The notes beneath the pieces were generated by a model. That model worked only from the letters and a program-made list of their open reading frames with translations. It was not told where the DNA came from and did no database searches. From NCBI GenBank assembly GCA_934777095.1, contig CAKVNP010000111.1:1-6942 (forward strand): a stretch of DNA of 6,942 bases, read 5' to 3'. Position numbers and translations under genes: made by a program. The stretch is from an uncultured Clostridium sp. GTDB taxonomy: Bacteria; Bacillota; Clostridia; Clostridiales; Clostridiaceae. Positions within the stretch are counted from its first letter, which is position 1; each line of letters begins with the position of its first letter. This document shows, in pieces, positions 1 through 6,237 of this stretch.

Positions 1-1
1 G

Positions 2-1948
2 TTTAAATATTTTGAATTTGAAGATAGTGATTCCCATTTAAATGAAACTTCTTTCAATTATGTAGATTTATATGATACTCCTGAAAAAATAATTTTGTAT
101 TTAAGTTCAAAAGCGAAAGTAATTGGAATTTCAGCAACAGGAACTATTAAAACAGTTACAGGTAATTATGATTTAAATTATTTTGAGAGTAAACTAAAGG
201 AGAACTTTATATATATTCCTGATGGAGTTTATAGGAGGATTAAAGGTGAATTAGAAGGAAAGTGGGAGCAATATAATTTAGGTAAAATAAAAATTAATAC
301 AGAGATAGTTAATTTTAATAAAGGTCATTTAGAAATTGATGAAAGAATTAAGGATATTTTTGTAGAAAAATCATTAGTAAGTAAATATAAGAATATATTG
401 ATGATTAATGCAGGAAATCAAGAATATATTTGGAAAAGGTATTGTAATATTTTTGAGGTAATAAAACAATTTGTTATTCATGATGATATAAAATCATTCT
501 TATGTTTGAATATGATATTGCCTAAAACACAAGGAAATAAAAGTAGTTTTGATTTAGAGATATTTAAAGATGCTATAACAGATTTAGCTCAGTTATATAA
601 TAAAGACTTAAATGGTAGCAATATCAGAGTACTTAAGAGCGAACATTTTGAGGAAGATAAGAAGGATATATTAGATCAACTTTATAAAAATAATAAGATA
701 TTAATCATGTCTACTTATAAAACTATTGGTGCTGGACAGAATCTGCAATATGAGGTTCAAAATATTGAAAGATATATTAAAATCGGTGAGATAACAAGTG
801 AAAATGATTCTAGACTTAAGAAAAAAGATATAGATGCTATTTTTTTAGGAGAAATAACGAACTTAGCTGTAAATATATATAATAGTGAATTATTTGATAA
901 GGAAAGTTTATTAAAGTATTTTTTACAAATCGAATATTTATATGAAAATGATGAAATTAGCTATGGTACACTAGATAGACTAATAAAGTTAGGATTTAAG
1001 AAATATTCTAAAAGTGAAGAGTATGGAAGTGAATATAAAGAGCTAAGTAAATCTAAAAGTATTAGAAGGCAAGCTACCCGCGATGTTATGCAAGCAATAG
1101 GAAGAATGTGCAGAACATATGTAAAAAATCCCAATATTTATATTTATACAGTTGAAGAATTAATTGAAAAAGTGGATGTTCAATGTATTTCAGATAAAAT
1201 ATTGAGTCCAGAAATGAAAGCATTTGTTGGTATGGTTAATAGTATGGGATATAAGTATAGTGAAGATGAGAGTAAAATCATAAACAGAGCTGAAAGAATT
1301 TCTTCAAAAGGTAAACATTTTATAATGAGAATATTATCTCGAGGATGGGATGTAGTAGTGGATTTTAATAATGATAAAGTAGTATTTAAAAATAGTATAA
1401 GATGTGAAGATAGATTTGTAGCAGAGGTTAGCCAGGATGAAGCTAGACTTTCAAAAGTGCTTGAATATAGAGGATTAAAGGAATACTTTAAGGAAAAAGG
1501 ATATGCTTTAGAATTTAAGAAAGATAAATATATTTTAAGCCCTGTATTATTTAATAATATTTATAAGGGTGCTTTAGGAGAAGAGGTAGGAAGATTTATT
1601 TTAAGGAGCGAACTTGGATTAGAGCTGAAAGAAATTGAAGAGCCAGATAAGTTTGAATTTTTTGATTTCATGATTTCAAAAGATGTATATATTGATTTTA
1701 AACACTGGAAACAAAATTATAGGCAGAACAAGACAAGAGATGAATATAAAATAGAAATTAAAAATAAGCTTAGAGAAATTAATGGTAAGAGAGTATATAT
1801 AATTAATATTTTAGCAGAAAGTGAATTTGCACAACACGTTGAAAACGATGGAGGAATTATTGAAATACCATGTTTGTTAAATGATGATGGAAATGCAAAT
1901 GTTAAAGCATTGGAGATTTTAAAGGAGGAAATATTAGGTGATAATTAA
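2..1948 (+). CDS. ddmD: DdmD-like SF2 helicase with C-terminal PD-(D/E)XK nuclease domain (5' end outside window)
   Basis: This is the C-terminal 648 residues of a larger protein. The frame is open to the left edge, so the TTG at 95 is not the real start. Residues are numbered from the first complete codon. Helicase motifs are SATG (44-47, motif III-like), STYKTIGAGQN (about 237-247, motif V-like) and QAIGRMCR (364-371, the arginine-finger motif VI). Walker A and DEAH-type motifs must lie upstream. A nuclease-like domain follows: GALGEEVG with Glu527, then FD at 554-555 and IDFKHW with Asp565 and Lys567. This is the E...D...DxK pattern of an intact PD-(D/E)XK site. Family knowledge: DdmD is a helicase-nuclease that degrades plasmid DNA after recruitment by DdmE. 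The next gene overlaps by 11 bases, as expected for ddmDE. A different helicase-nuclease defence protein is the main alternative. The helicase and nuclease calls are firm; the DdmD name is inferred from architecture and neighbour. Confidence 0.75.
   Translation, partial: FKYFEFEDSDSHLNETSFNYVDLYDTPEKIILYLSSKAKVIGISATGTIKTVTGNYDLNYFESKLKENFIYIPDGVYRRIKGELEGKWEQYNLGKIKINTEIVNFNKGHLEIDERIKDIFVEKSLVSKYKNILMINAGNQEYIWKRYCNIFEVIKQFVIHDDIKSFLCLNMILPKTQGNKSSFDLEIFKDAITDLAQLYNKDLNGSNIRVLKSEHFEEDKKDILDQLYKNNKILIMSTYKTIGAGQNLQYEVQNIERYIKIGEITSENDSRLKKKDIDAIFLGEITNLAVNIYNSELFDKESLLKYFLQIEYLYENDEISYGTLDRLIKLGFKKYSKSEEYGSEYKELSKSKSIRRQATRDVMQAIGRMCRTYVKNPNIYIYTVEELIEKVDVQCISDKILSPEMKAFVGMVNSMGYKYSEDESKIINRAERISSKGKHFIMRILSRGWDVVVDFNNDKVVFKNSIRCEDRFVAEVSQDEARLSKVLEYRGLKEYFKEKGYALEFKKDKYILSPVLFNNIYKGALGEEVGRFILRSELGLELKEIEEPDKFEFFDFMISKDVYIDFKHWKQNYRQNKTRDEYKIEIKNKLREINGKRVYIINILAESEFAQHVENDGGIIEIPCLLNDDGNANVKALEILKEEILGDN
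1921..1928 (+). promoter_or_regulatory. Strong ribosome binding site for the GTG-started second gene
   Basis: AAAGGAGG lies inside the last codons of the upstream helicase gene, nine bases before the GTG at 1938. No in-frame ATG with comparable spacing is visible, so this site fixes the GTG start and implies that the two proteins are translated from one message. Confidence 0.8.
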
Positions 1949-4013
1949 TAATAAGATTATAGCTGAAGTTAATAAGAAAAAGATTCAAGAAGATTTTGAT
2001 ATTTATAAATTAACTAAGGAAGGAAAACAAGACTTTTATAAAAATAACGTATTAGATTTACCGACAGGTGAATTTAAGGCGAGATCAGTAGTTTATACAT
2101 GGGGTAATGTATGGTATGCACTGTTTGATAAAAATAAAGTTGATAAAGAAAAGTTTAAAAAGGTTATAAATGATGAATCACCTAATACTAGAGTAGAAAA
2201 AGTTAATATATTAGAGGAAGATATTTATAACAATATTTTGGTTCAACTAATTATTAATATGTTATACAGTAAAGATGTACAAACAGAATATCATAATATA
2301 ACAGGTAAATTATATTTTCTATGTAATGATTGGATGAAGAAAGATAGTAATGATAAGTTGAAAACATTTTATTGTTTAAAACTATCAATAAGTCCTGATA
2401 TGTATATGAAATTAGAAGTTGAGACATTTAGTAGAGTGGATTGTTTTAAAGAAATAAAATTTAAATATAAGCCACAATATGTATTTGATAAAAATAGTAA
2501 AGCTTTTAGGAAAAAGCTTAAAAATGATGATTTTAATGAGGAAGAAATATTTATTCAGAAAAGCTTGAATTCAAAAAAACATAACACTGTACCATTTTTA
2601 GATTTCAAATCATATAAGAATTTTAAGAAATGTAAGGTGGGCGTATTAGCTAAATTTATGTCAGATGTAGAACAAGAATTACATGAATATATTACTATTA
2701 AAAATGGTGAGTATGAGAATTATATTACTTTTGATAGTAGTATAAATAATGATTTTGAAAATAAAAATTATACAGAATTACTTAAGGATAAGAAATTCAT
2801 AATTGAAGATTTGGTAAATACTACAAAATCAAAAGAGCTAATTGATAAAATAATTATTGATTTAAAAACCGAATTTAAAGTAAATGCTAGAAGAGGAAAT
2901 TTAAATAAAGATGCATATAATTTAAGAATTATAAATGTTCCTGAATACTATAAAGAAAATGAATTAGAAGATCCACATGATAATGTGGGAGACAGTATTG
3001 TAGTTCAGCATAGAACTATAGAAAGTTTTAAGTCATTTGATGATTCAAGTAGTGAATATAAAATTAAGCAAAATAATAAAAGGGAAAAAGCAACATTAGT
3101 AAAGATTATTCAAGAGTTAATAATAAAAGATAATTTAATTAATAAAAAGTTATCTTTAGTCAATTGGAAAACTTGTAATTATGAGAATTCATGGGTTTTT
3201 GTGAAGAGAAAAAAAGTTGAATATAATAATGATAATGAAAAAAAGGAAAAGTATATTTATTGTAAAATGGAAATATTCAAAGATGGAACATTTAGTTTAG
3301 AATATTTTGATGATAGTAAAGATTATCCTTTAGATAGCGAATTTAATAATATTGAAGCTGTATTTGATAAGTACAAATATAATAGCACTAGGGCAATTGA
3401 AGGTATATTCTATAAATCAAAAGACAATATTAATACAATACTAGCTACAGAACAGTATACTATGCCCAATTATAGAAGATTAGAAGAAGTAATGAAAATA
3501 ACACATGATGATGAAAAATTATCAGTACTAAATATTATTGGTTGTTTAAATAATCTTTGTAGTGATGACCAAGATATTATACATAGGAGAAATGAATTAG
3601 TCGATGAGTTAAGTACATTACCTAACTATGCAACTAGAAAAGAAATAAATAAAAAGTTGAACATTAGAAAATCTGCATCAAAGTTAATTAATAAATATAT
3701 TTATGATAAAACAGGTATTCTAATTAATGGTGAAGTAAAGAGTGAAAAAAATAGAGATGAGTATTTTATACCAATTTTAGATATCAAGTATTTCTATATT
3801 AATAAAATACTATATTATTTTGTTGGGGTTGAGGCTAAAAATTTACAACAGTCATTTAATAATGCGTGTGTAATTCGTCAAGTTGTAGCAGATGAAGAAA
3901 ATGAGTTTGAAGAAATTATAAGACTTTTAAAAGTTGAGTTTGTTAGAAATGGATTGAATACAGTAGTACCATTTCCATTTAAATATTTAAATGAAGCCTT
4001 ATCGAGATATTAA
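1938..4013 (+). CDS. ddmE: DdmE-like Argonaute-related protein, partner of the helicase-nuclease
   Basis: This is a 691-residue, lysine- and asparagine-rich protein with no signal peptide or membrane segment. It begins at GTG behind a near-perfect Shine-Dalgarno site and overlaps the helicase-nuclease gene by 11 bases. No standard enzyme motif stands out. Notable stretches are NLRIINVPEYY (328-338), followed by an acidic-histidine patch around 343-362, and a C-terminal block with YYFVGV, a conserved-looking FVRNG and PFPFKYL (678-684). These give an alternating strand-helix texture compatible with MID and PIWI lobes. Family knowledge: V. cholerae DdmE is a catalytically inactive prokaryotic Argonaute that uses short DNA guides and loads DdmD onto target DNA. 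I could not assign a DEDX catalytic tetrad, which fits an inactive PIWI but does not prove it. The call rests mostly on gene order, length and the DdmD-like neighbour. A pPIWI-type or unrelated defence protein remains possible. Confidence 0.62.
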   Translation: MIINNKIIAEVNKKKIQEDFDIYKLTKEGKQDFYKNNVLDLPTGEFKARSVVYTWGNVWYALFDKNKVDKEKFKKVINDESPNTRVEKVNILEEDIYNNILVQLIINMLYSKDVQTEYHNITGKLYFLCNDWMKKDSNDKLKTFYCLKLSISPDMYMKLEVETFSRVDCFKEIKFKYKPQYVFDKNSKAFRKKLKNDDFNEEEIFIQKSLNSKKHNTVPFLDFKSYKNFKKCKVGVLAKFMSDVEQELHEYITIKNGEYENYITFDSSINNDFENKNYTELLKDKKFIIEDLVNTTKSKELIDKIIIDLKTEFKVNARRGNLNKDAYNLRIINVPEYYKENELEDPHDNVGDSIVVQHRTIESFKSFDDSSSEYKIKQNNKREKATLVKIIQELIIKDNLINKKLSLVNWKTCNYENSWVFVKRKKVEYNNDNEKKEKYIYCKMEIFKDGTFSLEYFDDSKDYPLDSEFNNIEAVFDKYKYNSTRAIEGIFYKSKDNINTILATEQYTMPNYRRLEEVMKITHDDEKLSVLNIIGCLNNLCSDDQDIIHRRNELVDELSTLPNYATRKEINKKLNIRKSASKLINKYIYDKTGILINGEVKSEKNRDEYFIPILDIKYFYINKILYYFVGVEAKNLQQSFNNACVIRQVVADEENEFEEIIRLLKVEFVRNGLNTVVPFPFKYLNEALSRY

Positions 4014-4125
4014 AAGAGAGAATCTGTAGTAGAATATTTATGTTTTGCTATAGATTTTTTTAATTAGAGTAACAGAATGTATGTTTAGAGGGATAATATT
4101 GATATAGAAGAAAGGAGTAGTATTT

Positions 4126-4908
4126 ATGTTAGGTGCAGTTATTGGTGATATAGTAGGTTCTCGTTTTGAATGGAATAATCATAAATCAAAGTATTTTGAG
4201 CTATTTACTAAGGAATGTTCTTTTACAGATGATACAGTAATGTCTCTGGCTATTGCAAAAGCGATTATGAAAAGTAAAGAGTATTATAGTGATTTAAGTG
4301 AGAAAGCTGTTGAGTATATGCAGGGAGTTGGTAGACATTATCTTAACTGTGGATATGGCGGTATGTTTAGAAGATGGATGCATACTAATGATCCAGAGCC
4401 TTATAATAGCTTTGGAAATGGTGCAGCTATGAGAGTAAGTGCCTGTGGTTTTGCTGCAAAGACTTTAGAAGAAGCAATGCTATTATCTGAAAAAGTAACT
4501 GCAGTGACACATAATCATCCAGAAGGAATTAAAGGTGCAGAAGCTACTGCTGTTGCGATTTATCTTGCAAGGACTGGCAAAAGTATTGCAGAAATAAGGG
4601 AATATATTAATAAAAATTATTATCCAATGGATTTTACTTTAGATTCTATAAGAGATAGTTATAAATTTAATGAAACATGCCAAGGAACAGTACCACAAGC
4701 AATGATGGCATTTTTTGAATCCACTAGCTTTGAAGATGCTATTAGAAATGCTATTTCTATTGGGGGAGACAGTGATACTATTGGAGCTATTACAGGTGGA
4801 ATTGCTGAAGCTTATTATGGAATACCAGAAGAAATACGAAAAGAGGCAGTAAAGTTTTTAGATAAGAGATTGTTAAAAATTGTAATTGATTTTGAAAGCA
4901 CATTTTAA
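4126..4908 (+). CDS. ADP-ribosylglycohydrolase family protein (DraG-like)
   Basis: This 260-residue protein matches the usual length of the family and looks complete. It opens with MLGAVIGDIVGSRFEW, the characteristic first helix. The metal-binding motif TDDT is at 34-37, and the C-terminal metal motif GGDSDTIGAITGG starts at 213, with Asp215, Asp217 and Thr218 in place. These residues hold two magnesium ions in DraG and ARH-type hydrolases, which remove ADP-ribose from proteins or small molecules. The protein is cytosolic. AAAGGAG (4111-4117) precedes the ATG by eight bases. The gene lies 112 bases after the DdmE-like gene, with no clear terminator between. The family is certain. The substrate is unknown, and a link to defence, for example reversing a toxin's ADP-ribosylation, would be speculation. 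Confidence 0.93.
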   Translation: MLGAVIGDIVGSRFEWNNHKSKYFELFTKECSFTDDTVMSLAIAKAIMKSKEYYSDLSEKAVEYMQGVGRHYLNCGYGGMFRRWMHTNDPEPYNSFGNGAAMRVSACGFAAKTLEEAMLLSEKVTAVTHNHPEGIKGAEATAVAIYLARTGKSIAEIREYINKNYYPMDFTLDSIRDSYKFNETCQGTVPQAMMAFFESTSFEDAIRNAISIGGDSDTIGAITGGIAEAYYGIPEEIRKEAVKFLDKRLLKIVIDFESTF

Positions 4909-4925
4909 GATAAATGAGTGTTATA

Positions 4926-4954
4926 TGGAGAGAGTAAGACAAATAAGTTATAAT
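4926..4954 (+). promoter_or_regulatory. Possible sigma-A promoter upstream of the MazG-like gene
   Basis: A consensus -10 box TATAAT (4949-4954) lies 17 bases after TGGAGA (4926-4931), which matches TTGACA at four of six positions. It sits about 37 bases before the start codon at 4992. In DNA this AT-rich, TATAAT occurs often by chance, so this is tentative. Confidence 0.35.
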
Positions 4955-4991
4955 ATTTAGTAGTTAAAATAATTAATATGAGGGTGAAAAT

Positions 4992-5306
4992 ATGCAAGAA
5001 ACAATAGAAAGAATAAGAAAATTTAGAAATGATAGAGAGTGGTCAAAGTTTCATACTCCAGAAAATATTGCTAAGGCAATAAGTATAGAATCAGGAGAAT
5101 TACTAGAGCATTTTTTATGGGATAATAACTTTAATAAAGAAGAGGTATGCGATGAATTAGCAGATGTGTTAGTATATTGTATACATATGGCGGATTGTTT
5201 AGGGGTAGATATACAAGAGATTATTAATAGTAAGATGGATAAAAATGAGAAAAAGTATCCTATTGAAAAGTGTAAAGGTACTAGTAAGAAATATACAGAA
5301 TTATAG
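4992..5306 (+). CDS. MazG-like nucleotide pyrophosphohydrolase
   Basis: This is a complete 104-residue, all-helical protein of the MazG / dCTPase (RS21-C6-like) superfamily. The signature EXXE...EXXD is intact: Glu33 and Glu36 in ESGELLEHF, then Glu55 and Asp58 in DELADVLVY. These residues bind magnesium for hydrolysis of nucleoside triphosphates to monophosphate and pyrophosphate. Trp17, in REWSKFHTPENIAKA, lies in the N-terminal substrate-side helix typical of the dCTPP1-like branch. The size fits a single-domain family member that acts as an oligomer. The start is supported by AGGGTG (4981-4986), five bases before ATG. The likely role is house-cleaning of non-canonical or excess (deoxy)nucleotides; the exact substrate cannot be read from sequence. 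Confidence 0.9.
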   Translation: MQETIERIRKFRNDREWSKFHTPENIAKAISIESGELLEHFLWDNNFNKEEVCDELADVLVYCIHMADCLGVDIQEIINSKMDKNEKKYPIEKCKGTSKKYTEL

Positions 5307-5375
5307 TATAAATGAAAGGTATATATAGTATTGGAAGAAAGTATATTTTAGATTAGTAAGTTAGTGAGGGATAAG

Positions 5376-5783
5376 ATGAGTAATTTATATAAACATTCAT
5401 TAACAATAGATAAACATCAAGCAATGATTGATATTACAGAAACTATTAGAGAGGATATAAAAAATAGCGGAGTTAAAGAGGGGATAGCTATAGTATATTG
5501 TCCGCATACAACAGCTGGTATTACCATAAATGAAAATGCTGATCCTGATGTAGTTAGAGATCTGATTTATGGATTTGAGAAGGTTTATCCAACTAATGAT
5601 AAAAATTATAGGCATTTTGAAGGAAATTCTCATGCGCATATGAAATCATCAACTATGGGGGCATCGCAGACTCTTATTATTAATGATGGAAAATTAATTT
5701 TAGGCTGCTGGCAGGATGTATATTTTTGCGAATTTGATGGGCCAAGAAAGAGAAACTTCTATGTGAAAATTATGGGAGGGTAA
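5376..5783 (+). CDS. yjbQ: YjbQ/UPF0047 family protein (secondary thiamine-phosphate synthase enzyme)
   Basis: This is a complete 135-residue protein of the compact UPF0047 beta-fold family. Conserved blocks are PHTTAGITINENAD (43-56), GNSHAHMKSS (83-92) with the histidines that form the presumed metal or active site, LGCWQ (109-113) and DGPRKR (121-126). In Escherichia coli YjbQ shows weak thiamine-phosphate synthase activity and is annotated as a secondary enzyme of thiamine synthesis; its real physiological role is unsettled. An in-frame GTG at 5364 would add four residues, but GTGAGGG there reads better as the Shine-Dalgarno site for ATG at 5376, so I chose the ATG. The gene follows the MazG-like gene after a short gap and may share its transcript. 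No other thiamine genes are visible. Confidence 0.92.
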   Translation: MSNLYKHSLTIDKHQAMIDITETIREDIKNSGVKEGIAIVYCPHTTAGITINENADPDVVRDLIYGFEKVYPTNDKNYRHFEGNSHAHMKSSTMGASQTLIINDGKLILGCWQDVYFCEFDGPRKRNFYVKIMGG

Positions 5784-5857
5784 AAGCCGTAATTATTACT
5801 AAATTTTTTTAATAGAAAAGATCAGAAGTAAAAAATAAAATGGAAAAAAATGATGTA

Positions 5858-5885
5858 TTGAAATGTTAAATTAAGATGATATAAT
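5858..5885 (+). promoter_or_regulatory. Strong extended -10 sigma-A promoter for the 6S-like RNA
   Basis: TTGAAA (5858-5863) is followed after 16 bases by a perfect TATAAT (5880-5885), with TG at 5877-5878 giving the extended -10 form TGATATAAT. An A-rich run upstream (about 5829-5850) resembles an UP element. Transcription should start near 5891-5893, just before the structured RNA. Confidence 0.72.
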
Positions 5886-5891
5886 AAGTTT

Positions 5892-6105
5892 ATAGACAAC
5901 CTGAGATGTACGAAACAAGTAGCTTATTATATTCAACCTACATTACATTTACGGGATTTGCAAGATGTTTAAGGATATTGGACTTCAGAAATTTGTAATA
6001 TGTGTAGCATGTATTATTGCAGAAGATAATAGAATTAAATTGCGCGGAGCCCACCTGCGAGCTGCAGGTTATGAATATATAAGTGAACGGCATTTTGGGA
6101 TTAAT
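5892..6105 (+). ncRNA. ssrS: 6S RNA (regulator of housekeeping RNA polymerase)
   Basis: This structured, non-coding transcript of about 210 bases is close to the usual 6S length. CCTGAGATG (5900-5908) pairs over nine positions, including G-U pairs, with CATTTTGGG (6091-6099). Sequence around this stem (GAGATGTACG and ACGGCAT) recalls the E. coli 6S closing stem (GAGAUGUUCG and GCGGCAU). An inner stem joins CTACATTACA (5938-5947) to TGTAAT...GTAG (5994-6007). Small hairpins lie on the 3' strand at 6012-6031 (TATTAT/ATAATA) and 6053-6069 (ACCTGC/GCAGGT). This layout of closing stem, open centre and terminal stem mimics an open promoter, which is how 6S RNA sequesters sigma-A RNA polymerase, typically in stationary phase. 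A strong promoter precedes it and an intrinsic terminator follows. The ends are approximate. The family was assigned by eye and not by covariance search; another structured RNA is the alternative. Confidence 0.72.
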
Positions 6106-6160
6106 TATAAATTATTTATAATTATAATGTTGAAGTTTAAAGGATATTTTCCTTAGTGAG

Positions 6161-6195
6161 AGCGTATGAATTTTAATAGTTCATACGCTTTTTTT
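6161..6195 (+). terminator. Rho-independent terminator (plus strand)
   Basis: A perfect 10-base-pair stem, AGCGTATGAA (6161-6170) with TTCATACGCT (6180-6189), encloses a nine-base loop and runs into seven T residues (6189-6195). The opposite strand has no T-run after the stem, so it ends plus-strand transcription, presumably the precursor of the 6S-like RNA. Confidence 0.9.
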
Positions 6196-6237
6196 ATAGG
6201 TAAAATATTATATAAGCTAAGAATAATATGTTTATTT

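Noticed and set aside
95..97. TTG as start codon of the first gene
   Set aside because: The frame continues open to the left edge and the TTG sits just before helicase motif III, so it cannot be the true start of a helicase.
4014..4125. Search for a promoter or terminator between the DdmE-like gene and the ADP-ribosylglycohydrolase gene
   Set aside because: GATAAT at 4092-4097 has no convincing -35 box, and no hairpin with a T-run was found, so neither is called.
5400..5639. Open frame of 79 codons on the minus strand
   Set aside because: It lies wholly antisense to the well-supported yjbQ gene and reads as low-complexity shadow sequence.
5786..5810. Possible terminator after yjbQ (GTAATTATTAC followed by a T-run)
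   Set aside because: The stem could be only four A/T-rich pairs around a three-base loop, and spacer bases separate it from the T-run. It is too weak to call.
5965..6156. Open frame of 63 codons on the plus strand
   Set aside because: It has no good ribosome binding site, lies inside the structured 6S-like RNA, and its peptide resembles no family I know. The GC-rich patches are explained by RNA stems.
6205..6229. A/T-only inverted repeat that could terminate the minus-strand AraC gene
   Set aside because: Seven A-T pairs, an 11-base loop and only four T residues after it are expected by chance in such AT-rich DNA.
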